This document shows positions 1-6,693 of a stretch of DNA of 21,127 bases, in pieces; position 1 is the stretch's first letter; each line of letters opens with the position of its first letter. Source of the stretch: SIG480 sp045539475 (GTDB taxonomy: Bacteria > Bacillota > Clostridia > Oscillospirales > JAAYXM01); NCBI GenBank assembly GCA_045539475.1, contig JAZQFJ010000023.1, forward strand, positions 1 to 21,127, in the 5' to 3' direction. Under the pieces are notes generated by a model. That model was not told the origin of the DNA and searched no databases. It saw only the letters and a program-made list of their open reading frames with translations. The position numbers and the translations under genes were made by a program.

Positions 1-5
1 TTTCA

Positions 6-140
6 ACAGATTCAGAAATCGTATTTTACATATTTTCTCTCATCAGCAAGTCAACAATGAACAAGCAGCCGCCTAACGACGACTGCCTGCCTAATCACTT
101 TTTCATTTTAACTCTTTACCCCAACTATTGACAAAGAGCC
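6..140. mobile_element. Left copy of 135-bp terminal repeat, probable IS end
   Basis: This segment is identical, base for base in my reading, to the reverse complement of 20993-21127. The identity stops sharply at position 140; beyond it the two flanks differ. The tip reads GGCTCTTTGTCAATAG going leftward into the element, which resembles the GGCTCTTT-type termini I associate with ISL3-family elements of Firmicutes. That family assignment is from memory and unverified. The element body lies outside the window. A reading frame is open from position 3 to a TGA at 129-131 and could be a transposase tail or chance. No target-site duplication can be tested because the other element ends are not visible. 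Confidence 0.7.
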
Positions 141-148
141 GAAAAATA

Positions 149-185
149 AAAAACCACCCAACGCATTGTGCGATGGGTGGTTTTT
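149..185 (-). terminator. Rho-independent terminator of tRNA-Trp
   Basis: Inverted repeat with 12-bp arms (AAAAACCACCCA at 149-160, TGGGTGGTTTTT at 174-185), an A/A mismatch, then a further 4-bp stem CGCA/TGCG and a 3-base loop. Read on the minus strand it starts right at the CCA end of the tRNA and is followed by a T-rich run (TTTTTTATTTTT), a classic intrinsic terminator. The IS tip begins at 140, just past the T-run. Confidence 0.9.
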
Positions 186-260
186 GGCAGGGGCAGAAGG
201 ACTTGAACCCTCGGCACGCGGTTTTGGAGACCGCTGCTCTACCAACTGAGCTATACCCCT
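185..260 (-). tRNA. trnW: tRNA-Trp (anticodon CCA)
   Basis: On the minus strand the 76-base sequence folds as a full cloverleaf. The acceptor stem is AGGGGTA/TGCCCCT with one G-T pair, the discriminator is G, and CCA is encoded. The D-arm has GCTCAGTTGGTAGAGC, the anticodon arm has a 7-base loop CTCCAAA giving anticodon CCA, and the T-loop is GTTCAAGTC. It is a lone tRNA gene with its own promoter upstream and a terminator immediately downstream. Confidence 0.97.
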
Positions 261-281
261 ATGTCTTTGGACGACTATAAT

Positions 282-310
282 AGTTTACCACACTTTACCT
301 TCATTTGCAA
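282..310 (-). promoter_or_regulatory. Sigma-A-type promoter of tRNA-Trp
   Basis: On the minus strand TTGCAA (305-310) and TAAACT (282-287) are separated by 17 bases, placing the start about 15 bases before the mature tRNA 5' end. The -10 matches four of six consensus bases. An overlapping TATTAT lies slightly downstream and could be the true -10. Confidence 0.5.
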
Positions 311-370
311 GCTTTTTTTGAAAAAACTTTTTTATTTTTATTATTTTTACAACGCATAAGTTATACGAAA

Positions 371-400
371 TACCGCCGTGCGTCATATCACACAGCGGTA
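371..400 (-). terminator. Possible terminator after the PPTase gene
   Basis: Inverted repeat TACCGC-C-GTG / CAC-A-GCGGTA (nine pairs, one mismatch) only five bases past the stop codon of the minus-strand gene at 405. The T-tract after it is poor (ATTTCGTATAA), so it may be a weak terminator or an mRNA 3'-end stabiliser. Confidence 0.4.
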
Positions 401-404
401 AGGT

Positions 405-1025
405 CTACATAACCATAATATTTTCGCAAAGGATTGGTTTTGGTTCCCCTTTTCGGGCAACAGACAGGAAATAGTTTTCATCTTCAATTGTTGTTATTCC
501 GTAGCTTGCACCATCTATTTCAACGTTGTCGCAGACAGTGTTAAGCTCTGTAAGCTTACATGACAGAGCTTTTCCGTAAGCTTTGAGCAGTGCTTCTTTT
601 CGTGTCCATATCCGCAAAAATTGCTTTTCGGGAGCAGGTGAGGACTTTACTAATGCAGTTTCTTCGGGGGAGAAAAAACGCTCTGCAAGCTTTAAATCAA
701 CAGCTCTCGGAACCTCAATGTCAATGCCAACGTCGCATTCGTCAAAAGCTGCGGCGGCAAACATACCGGAGTGAGACAGGTTAAAATGCGTGTCGGAGTT
801 CTTGTCATACGGCTTTCCGGTTTCCGATACAGCAATATCATAATCAGGATTATCACAGTCCATCATACCGAATGCCAGAAGCACCTCTGCACCCAAAGAG
901 CGTATGCGATCATCTTCAACAGCAAGATGGCTTATTTTGTTTTTTCGATACTCCTTGCAGGAAACAAAGAATCTGTTAAAAACATCTTTATCCTTAAGCG
1001 GAGAAACATCAAGAAGAAAAACCAT
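405..1025 (-). CDS. 4'-phosphopantetheinyl transferase, Sfp type
   Basis: The enzyme transfers phosphopantetheine from CoA to a serine of carrier proteins in the cytosol. Family motifs are visible: GKPY (70-73), FNLSHSG (81-87), GIDIE (100-104, with the Mg-binding Asp and Glu) and WTRKEALLKAYGKAL (140-154, with the third acidic ligand and the CoA-contacting Lys). At 206 aa it is a compact Sfp/HetI-like member. An upstream in-frame ATG at 1034 directly abuts AAGG. The ATG at 1025 lies nine bases after AAGG and is preferred. It is the last gene of the putative unit from 4384, starting 23 bases after the GerMN lipoprotein gene. No PKS, NRPS or acyl-carrier gene lies in the window, so its target is unknown; it may serve as the cell's general ACP synthase. 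Confidence 0.9.
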   Translation of the reverse strand: MVFLLDVSPLKDKDVFNRFFVSCKEYRKNKISHLAVEDDRIRSLGAEVLLAFGMMDCDNPDYDIAVSETGKPYDKNSDTHFNLSHSGMFAAAAFDECDVGIDIEVPRAVDLKLAERFFSPEETALVKSSPAPEKQFLRIWTRKEALLKAYGKALSCKLTELNTVCDNVEIDGASYGITTIEDENYFLSVARKGEPKPILCENIMVM

Positions 1026-1048
1026 ATAAAACATCCTTGAATTTTAAA

Positions 1049-1945
1049 TTAATTTTCAGACGACTGTGTCGGAAACAGCTTTGAGTTGTTAGTGAGCGGG
1101 AGAGAAAGCTTGTGATGAAGATATCCGTCTGCGTCTTTTCCGTCTATGAGTATTTTTACGCTATCTATCATCGGGAGCTCTGTCATGGTGTTTACAATCG
1201 AATAAACTGCAATGCCTTCATGCAATTCGTCGTGAACAACATTATCAACAAATTCGCGCGACAGGTCAATAACGCACATTCCCTCGTTGACATAAACATC
1301 ATTCAGCTTTGTTCCGGTAGGAACAGCGCTTCTGAGCTTTCCTGAAGACGAAGGAGAGAGAAGCCGAGAGATAACGGCATGCTCAAGTGTTGTATCCGGC
1401 GACAGCGAAATTGTCTCTCGGTCCGCTTGCAGACCGTCAAAAGCGGCGTTTGCAAAATAGAGGTTTACGGTATATACGTCATAATATGTACGCGGAGAAT
1501 TTATGAGAAAGTCATTCTCGTCAAATTCGCCCATAACCACGCCGTCGCATAAGATTATAACACGGTCTATGTTTTCAATGCTGCATATCGTTTTGACAAG
1601 ACAGGCATCAATTGCCGCTCTTGATGTATCCGGAAGCTTTGCATAGCGCGGGGAAAGCTCTGCTTTGCAGACTGCATCAGAAACAGATACAGTAAGGAGA
1701 TTAATGCTTGCAGGAACAGCGGATAGATGCTTTTTCTTTTCGGGTGTTTTCAGCCTGAAAAAAGCTTCATTCACGGCATCTTCTGCGGTCGAAGCGTCAA
1801 GCTTTCCGGGAATGGACACGAGTTGGTTGTCGTTTTCCGCATCGAGATAATACAGAGAACACGTGTTTTTTGCATCATCGGTATCATAAGAACATGCGGA
1901 AAAAAGCAAAAACAGGGTGAGTAATAATAAAATCTGCTTTTTCAT
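1049..1945 (-). CDS. GerMN-domain lipoprotein (LpqB/GerM-like)
   Basis: A 298-aa exported lipoprotein. A lysine-led hydrophobic stretch ends in the lipobox LFSAC, so Cys18 should be lipidated and the protein held on the outer face of the membrane. Two GerMN-like repeats follow, at about 28-150 and 155-285. The second is clearer, with VNLYFANA (160-167), AVPTGTKLNDVYVNEG (207-222), a VIDLS strand and a VNTMTELP helix (251-258). GerMN domains occur in the spore-germination protein GerM and in actinobacterial LpqB. The ATG overlaps the kinase stop codon as ATGA, with its ribosome site inside the kinase's last Glu codons, so translation is probably coupled. This placement suggests it modulates or reports on the adjacent two-component system. 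Confidence 0.85.
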   Translation of the reverse strand: MKKQILLLLTLFLLFSACSYDTDDAKNTCSLYYLDAENDNQLVSIPGKLDASTAEDAVNEAFFRLKTPEKKKHLSAVPASINLLTVSVSDAVCKAELSPRYAKLPDTSRAAIDACLVKTICSIENIDRVIILCDGVVMGEFDENDFLINSPRTYYDVYTVNLYFANAAFDGLQADRETISLSPDTTLEHAVISRLLSPSSSGKLRSAVPTGTKLNDVYVNEGMCVIDLSREFVDNVVHDELHEGIAVYSIVNTMTELPMIDSVKILIDGKDADGYLHHKLSLPLTNNSKLFPTQSSEN

Positions 1946-3351
1946 ATAGAATGCTCCTCCTCGGTCTGAAGACTTGGAAGCACTACTGTAAAGCGCGTTC
2001 CTCCGGTTACGGAGTCGGAAATTCTGATTGTGCCGCCAAAGTGCTCAACGTTTCGTTTTACGATGGCAAGCCCAAGTCCGCTTCCGCCACGACCATCGTG
2101 CTCTCGTGATTTATCAACTCTGTAAAAACGCTCAAACACCTGCTCCCGGTATTCCGGAGCAATGCCGATGCCCGTATCGTCTGTTATAAATGTGCAGCTG
2201 CCATTTTTTGAGAAGAGATATATACGGAGCGTTCCGCCTACATTGTTGTATTTAATTGCATTGTCAATAAGGTTACCCACAATCTGGTTTGCACCTTCTG
2301 TTTCTCCGGGGATAATGCAATTGTCTTCTATGTAGCTTTCAATTGTGACGTCCTTATCTGCGGCAATTGGTTCAAATGCATTTATCATCTTATACACGGT
2401 TTCGGAAAGCGAAACAGGAGCGTGACCTTTTCGGTTTCCGTTGTCAAGTCTTGAAAGAACCAAGAGCTTTTCAGCGGTGTGAGACATTCTGTCAACCTCT
2501 AAGATTATGTCTTCCATAAATTCGCGAATGGTTTCTGTGTCCACATCGTCTGTCTGGGTTATAGATTCACACAGAAGCCGTATTGCAGCAAGGGGCGTGC
2601 GAAGCTCGTGAGAGGCATCGGAAACGAATGCCTGACGCATTTGCTGGACATAGTCGAGTCGTTCGTAGATGTTATTGAATTCTCGTATTATTGGGGCTAC
2701 CTCATCATTGTAATTTATGGGTAATCTCTCAATTTTCTCATCGCCCTGAGTTTCTTTTACCGTTTTTATAAGGCTTGAAATGCGTCGGAGAAGAAAGAAT
2801 ACAAACGCTGCACCTAAGCTTAAAAAAAACAGAATCGTCACGATGCCGGATATCAGAAGCGCCGGTAAAAGTGCTCTGTATATATTTTGCAGACTTACGT
2901 CTGTTTCAAAGATACAAACAGCGCCGATTATTTTGCCGTCGGAAATAACAGGTGCAGCGGCAGAGCTTTCGAGGCGTAAATTAGAGGAACTGAACTCAAA
3001 GAATTCATCTCCGCGCAAAGCTGTAACGGCGGCAGGCAGATATATGATTTTCCCTTCGTGGTTTTCGATATCGGAACTGTCAAAAATAATGCGCAGTGAG
3101 CTATCTGTGATGATAAGCCGACGATTTATTCCGGCATATGTATCCGGCAGAGTAATTTCGGCATCCAAGCCATATACGGAAAGCGACGTCGCATATTCCG
3201 ACGCCGCAGCCTGAAGTTCTGTTTGTTTAGCAAGATGTGTTGCGGTTTCAATCCTGCTCAAGATAACCGAGCTCATAATGTATACGGAAAGAAAAGCTGC
3301 AACACCGCAGAGAATAAGTATCCGAAACGAGATGCTTTCTCGCAGCTTCAT
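1942..3351 (-). CDS. Two-component sensor histidine kinase
   Basis: A membrane kinase of about 469 aa. TM1 is at roughly 9-31, an extracytoplasmic sensor region of about 125 residues follows, and TM2 is at roughly 160-188, then a HAMP-like linker. The HisKA helix FVSDASHELRTPL carries the phospho-acceptor His248, and an HATPase domain follows with N-box NLIDNAIKYNN (from Asn360), DTGIG (392-396) and GRGGSGLGL (420-428). The layout matches PhoR/WalK-type kinases. A longer frame begins at a TTG (3387) inside the regulator gene, but its Shine-Dalgarno-like run abuts the codon with no spacing. I favour the ATG at 3351, which also has a weak ribosome site and may rely on coupling. It should phosphorylate the regulator encoded just upstream. 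The signal is not identifiable from sequence. Confidence 0.93.
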   Translation of the reverse strand: MKLRESISFRILILCGVAAFLSVYIMSSVILSRIETATHLAKQTELQAAASEYATSLSVYGLDAEITLPDTYAGINRRLIITDSSLRIIFDSSDIENHEGKIIYLPAAVTALRGDEFFEFSSSNLRLESSAAAPVISDGKIIGAVCIFETDVSLQNIYRALLPALLISGIVTILFFLSLGAAFVFFLLRRISSLIKTVKETQGDEKIERLPINYNDEVAPIIREFNNIYERLDYVQQMRQAFVSDASHELRTPLAAIRLLCESITQTDDVDTETIREFMEDIILEVDRMSHTAEKLLVLSRLDNGNRKGHAPVSLSETVYKMINAFEPIAADKDVTIESYIEDNCIIPGETEGANQIVGNLIDNAIKYNNVGGTLRIYLFSKNGSCTFITDDTGIGIAPEYREQVFERFYRVDKSREHDGRGGSGLGLAIVKRNVEHFGGTIRISDSVTGGTRFTVVLPSLQTEEEHSI

Positions 3352-3364
3352 ATTGAAAGTATGA

Positions 3365-4045
3365 CTATGCCTTAAAATAGTATCCAACTCCCCACTTGGT
3401 GAGAATAAGCTCGGGTTTTGCAGGATTTGCCTCCAGCTTTTCGCGAAGGCGCCTTATGTGAACATCAACTGTTCTCATATCACCGGGATATTCATAGCCC
3501 CAAACAATATTAAGAAGATTGTCGCGGCTGTATACACGTCCGGGATTGCGCATCATAAGCTCAACAAGGTCGAACTCCTTTGCTGTGAGCTGGACGGGTG
3601 TTCCGTCAAGATAAGCATTGCGCTGCTCGGTATCAATGATAAGAGAATCAGCGATAAGGCGTGTGTTTTTGAATTTTGAGGATGAAGAGCCGGAACGGCG
3701 CAGGATTGCACGGACGCGAGACTTAAGCTCAAGAATATTGAACGGCTTTGTGATATAGTCATCTGCACCGTATTCAAAACCGAGAAGCTTGTCTGTGTCC
3801 TCGCTCTTTGCAGTAAGCATTATAATGGGAACGGTTGAAAATTCACGGATACGCCGGCAGGTTTCAAGTCCGTCGAGCTTAGGCATCATAAGATCAAGGA
3901 TGACAAGATCAAGATGCACGTTTTTGATAATTTCAAGCGCATCTTCGCCGTTATATGCTGTTTCAACATCAAAACCCTCATTTTCAAGGTTAAATTTTAT
4001 ACCTTTAACGATGATTTTTTCGTCGTCAACTACAAGTATTCTCAT
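3365..4045 (-). CDS. OmpR/PhoB-family response regulator
   Basis: A 226-aa DNA-binding regulator. The receiver domain (1-118) has the acidic pair Asp7-Asp8, phospho-acceptor Asp51 in ILDLMMP, Thr78 and Lys100 in the KPF motif. A winged-helix effector domain follows (about 128-226), with the typical RTVDVHIRRLREK recognition-helix region and the WGVGYYF end. It is preceded by a GGGGG ribosome site and lies 15 bases after the ComEA-like gene and just before the cognate kinase. It is most like PhoP/WalR/MtrA-type regulators. With an LpqB-like lipoprotein gene following the kinase, a cell-envelope or division role is a reasonable guess, not shown by the sequence. Confidence 0.95.
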   Translation of the reverse strand: MRILVVDDEKIIVKGIKFNLENEGFDVETAYNGEDALEIIKNVHLDLVILDLMMPKLDGLETCRRIREFSTVPIIMLTAKSEDTDKLLGFEYGADDYITKPFNILELKSRVRAILRRSGSSSSKFKNTRLIADSLIIDTEQRNAYLDGTPVQLTAKEFDLVELMMRNPGRVYSRDNLLNIVWGYEYPGDMRTVDVHIRRLREKLEANPAKPELILTKWGVGYYFKA

Positions 4046-4060
4046 TATGATAACCCCCAG

Positions 4061-4384
4061 TTAAACTTTGATATATTCTTTTATTTTATCAAGTGTGGAT
4101 TTTCCGATGCCGGAGACCTCGCACAACTCATTTACTGTTTTAAACGCACCGTTTTTGTTGCGGTAGCTGATGATTGCCTCTGCGGTTTTTGCGCCGATAC
4201 CTTCAAGAGTATCGAGCTCTTCCGTGTCTGCAGTATTGATGTTTATAAGATACGGAGCAGAAGGGGAGGATGACCCAGAAATAATGGTTACTGTCGGCGT
4301 GCGAACGGTACAGAATGCAAAAACAAAGCCGACAAATAAAAGTGTAACAGCTCCGAGAATCTTTTCGTGAAATAAAAGCTTCAT
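4061..4384 (-). CDS. ComEA-like helix-hairpin-helix protein, membrane-anchored
   Basis: A 107-aa protein with one N-terminal membrane helix (about 8-26), a short Ser/Pro linker, and a C-terminal tandem HhH domain (about 46-107). The domain shows LININTAD, then LEGIGAKTAEAI and VSGIGKSTLDKI, the two GIGxxxA/T hairpins that bind DNA backbone. Full-length ComEA proteins usually carry an extra SLBB domain between membrane helix and HhH; here it is absent, so this is a short form. ComEA binds incoming DNA outside the cell during competence, but no comEC or other competence gene is nearby. It is the first gene of the minus-strand unit and is divergent from the carboxypeptidase gene. A GGTGA ribosome site lies six bases before the ATG. 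Confidence 0.85.
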   Translation of the reverse strand: MKLLFHEKILGAVTLLFVGFVFAFCTVRTPTVTIISGSSSPSAPYLININTADTEELDTLEGIGAKTAEAIISYRNKNGAFKTVNELCEVSGIGKSTLDKIKEYIKV

Positions 4385-4411
4385 AAATAATCACCGGTTA
4401 AATTTCGGATA

Positions 4412-4440
4412 TTGTTAATTTCAAAGTTTTCTGTTATAAT
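4412..4440 (+). promoter_or_regulatory. Sigma-A promoter of the carboxypeptidase gene
   Basis: TTGTTA (4412-4417), 17-base spacer, TATAAT (4435-4440), about 30 bases before the ATG at 4472. The ribosome site GAGG at 4461-4464 is well spaced. The promoter lies in the 87-base divergent region shared with the ComEA-like gene, whose own minus-strand promoter I could not identify clearly. Confidence 0.8.
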
Positions 4441-4471
4441 ATAGAAAACAAGTTTTAAGAGAGGAAAAGAA

Positions 4472-5761
4472 ATGAAACTAATGCGTTTGATTTCTCTGTT
4501 GCTTGTATGCGCAGCTGCACTTTCGTGCGTTGCCGGTGCGATAGAGACGATGGATGTAAATTCCAAGGCATCTATTTTGATAGATGCAACCGATGGCCAC
4601 GAAATTTATGGGGAAAATGCGGATGCAAAGCAGTACCCTGCGAGTATCACAAAGCTCATGACGGCATTGCTCGTCGTTGAAAAGCTTCCTGACTTAAGTG
4701 AGGTGATAACCGCAAACAAAAGTGCGTTTGAAGGCCTTTCTGATGCGGGAAGTACAGTCGGGATAAAGCCGGGAGAGGAGATGTCTGCCGATAACCTGTT
4801 GATCTGCATGCTTGTCGCAAGTGCAAATGAGGCTGCAAATATTCTTGCCGAGCGCGTGTCGGGAAGTGTTCCGGCGTTCGTCGAGCTTATGAACAGCCGA
4901 GCTGCAGAGCTTAGTCTTACGGGAACAAACTTTATGAACACAAACGGTTTACATGATGAGAACCACTACACAACTGCCCGCGATGTTGCAAAAATTGCAA
5001 TGGAAGTAAGAAAGCACGTACGCCTTCGCGAAATTTGTGCTATGGAAAAGGCAACTGTTCCGGCAACCAATATTGGTGAGGAAAGGTTCTTTTATACAAC
5101 AAATTCGCTTATATCAAGATACAAGGAACTCGGTTACAAATATTCGCGTGCAAACGGCTTAAAAACCGGAAGCACAACGCCTGCAGGACTATGCCTTGCG
5201 GCAAGTGCCGAATATAACGGTACAGAGCTTATCTCGGTTGTCCTTGGTGCTGAGAAGGATGCAGAAGGGAAGAAAGGAAACTTTATAGAATCCAAGAAGC
5301 TTTTAGTTTGGGGATTTGAAAACTTCAGAAAAGCAACTCTTCTTTCGTCCAATCAGCCTGTGTGTGAAGTTCATGTAAGATCGGCAAAGCACCGCGACTA
5401 TGTTGTAGCTCACACACCTGAGGATTACGCCGTCCTCATGCCGCGTGATTTTGCTGCAGATAAGGTTGAGCTTATTCCAAACGCCGCGCAGGAGCTTGAA
5501 GCACCGATAAAAAAAGGTGACGAGATAGGTTCGGTACTTATAAAATATGAGGATCGCGAATATATAACACTTCCTCTGGTAGCGGCAGATGATGTGGAAC
5601 GGTCGATAATCGCGTATGCGATAAACAAAATAAAGGATATTGTCCAAAGTCCATATGCATTAATTGCCGTTGCAGTTGTTCTTTTTGCAATCGTTTGCTA
5701 TGTCATTTATGTTATACAGTATAACAAGCGCAAGCGTCGCCGCAGAAGAAGATATTATTAA
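4472..5761 (+). CDS. D-alanyl-D-alanine carboxypeptidase (peptidase S11, DacF/PBP5-like)
   Basis: A low-molecular-weight penicillin-binding protein that trims the terminal D-Ala from peptidoglycan stem peptides outside the membrane. A signal peptide ends near residue 23. The three catalytic motifs are Ser58-x-x-Lys61 (SITK), SAN (117-119) and KTG (231-233), correctly spaced for family S11. A C-terminal beta-domain follows. The protein ends in a true membrane helix (about 395-415) and a strongly basic cytoplasmic tail (KRKRRRRRR, 419-427), unlike the amphipathic helix of classical PBP5/DacF. At 429 aa it is a little longer than usual because of this anchor. It is transcribed alone from a good promoter and ends at a terminator overlapping the convergent RicT gene. 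Confidence 0.95.
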   Translation: MKLMRLISLLLVCAAALSCVAGAIETMDVNSKASILIDATDGHEIYGENADAKQYPASITKLMTALLVVEKLPDLSEVITANKSAFEGLSDAGSTVGIKPGEEMSADNLLICMLVASANEAANILAERVSGSVPAFVELMNSRAAELSLTGTNFMNTNGLHDENHYTTARDVAKIAMEVRKHVRLREICAMEKATVPATNIGEERFFYTTNSLISRYKELGYKYSRANGLKTGSTTPAGLCLAASAEYNGTELISVVLGAEKDAEGKKGNFIESKKLLVWGFENFRKATLLSSNQPVCEVHVRSAKHRDYVVAHTPEDYAVLMPRDFAADKVELIPNAAQELEAPIKKGDEIGSVLIKYEDREYITLPLVAADDVERSIIAYAINKIKDIVQSPYALIAVAVVLFAIVCYVIYVIQYNKRKRRRRRRYY

Positions 5762-5767
5762 TAGTAC

Positions 5768-6685
5768 TTATTGATGATTGTCAGAGGCCTCCGCAGCTTT
5801 TGCGGGGGCTTTTACTTGTTTTTTCGCACGTTTTGCGGAAGCTGCAGCGCCTTGGGCGTGCGGACATCCGTCCGCACCGCGGGGGCACACGTCGCATTTG
5901 TCGAAGGTTTTAAAAATAACTTCATCCGAAGCGTTCTCAATCTTAATCCGAAGCTTGCCTGAGATAAGGCTGACGTCGGAAACGGTTCCCGGTCCTGCGG
6001 GAGTGTCAACGGCAGCGCCTACGCGCGGCGTAGTGCGGATGAGGTCTTCATAAGCATCCTGCTCATATTTAAGGCAACACATAAGTCTGCCGCAGGTGCC
6101 TGAAATTTTAGCCTGATTGAGCGAAAGATTCTGGTCTTTTGCCATTTTTATAGAAACAGGCTGAAAGTCATCAAGGAAGCTTGCACAACAGAATGGTCTG
6201 CCGCATATGCCGAGACCGCCAAGCATTTTTGCTTCGTCGCGCACGCCTATCTGGCGAAGCTCAATCCTTGTCCTGAATATGGAAGCAAGGTCTTTTACGA
6301 GTGCACGGAAATCAATTCTTCCGTCTGCGGTAAAGTAAAATATAATTTTAGAACCGTCAAAAGAGCACTCTGCATTGATTATCTTCATTTCAAGATTATG
6401 CGCATCAGCTTTTTCCTGACAGGTTACCACAGCTTTCCTTTCGCGGTCGCGAAGCTCTGCGGCCGTTTTGAGGTCAACGGGGTTTGCCATCCTGACGGCC
6501 TTGCGAAGCGGTGCGATAATCTTTTCATCCTCGACGATGTGTCGTTCATCGGCCACAATACCAAGCTCAAGCCCGCGCGCGGTTTCAACAACGATTTTGT
6601 CGCCGGAACGCGGGGAGATAGAGCCGGGGTCGAATGAATATATTTTTCCGCCGTCGCGGAAACGTACACCGATTATTTCCTTCAA
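5768..6685 (-). CDS. ricT: RicT (YaaT), PSP1-domain iron-sulfur protein
   Basis: A 305-aa cytosolic protein of the PSP1/YaaT family. In Bacillus it works with RicA and RicF in a [4Fe-4S]-containing complex that affects Spo0A phosphorylation and RNase Y specificity. Signature cysteine motifs are GICGRPFCCASF (Cys161, 166, 167) and GTCGRLMCC (Cys198, 203, 204). A further CDVC...C group lies at 264, 267 and 274, before an Ala/Lys-rich tail. The start is a TTG at 6685, twelve bases after AAAGG; the following residues (KEIIGVRFR) look like the family N-terminus. It follows holB by eight bases, as in the darA-yaaR-holB-ricT neighbourhood of Bacillus. RicA and RicF are not in the window. Confidence 0.92.
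   Translation of the reverse strand: MKEIIGVRFRDGGKIYSFDPGSISPRSGDKIVVETARGLELGIVADERHIVEDEKIIAPLRKAVRMANPVDLKTAAELRDRERKAVVTCQEKADAHNLEMKIINAECSFDGSKIIFYFTADGRIDFRALVKDLASIFRTRIELRQIGVRDEAKMLGGLGICGRPFCCASFLDDFQPVSIKMAKDQNLSLNQAKISGTCGRLMCCLKYEQDAYEDLIRTTPRVGAAVDTPAGPGTVSDVSLISGKLRIKIENASDEVIFKTFDKCDVCPRGADGCPHAQGAAASAKRAKKQVKAPAKAAEASDNHQ
5787..5813 (+). terminator. Terminator of the carboxypeptidase gene, inside the 3' end of ricT
   Basis: Hairpin GCCTCCGCA (5787-5795), loop GCTTT, TGCGGGGGC (5801-5809), a nine-pair stem with one T-G pair, followed by TTTT and another T-run shortly after. It lies 25 bases past the plus-strand stop codon and overlaps the C-terminal codons of the convergent ricT gene. 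Confidence 0.6.
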
Positions 6686-6693
6686 AATTTAAT

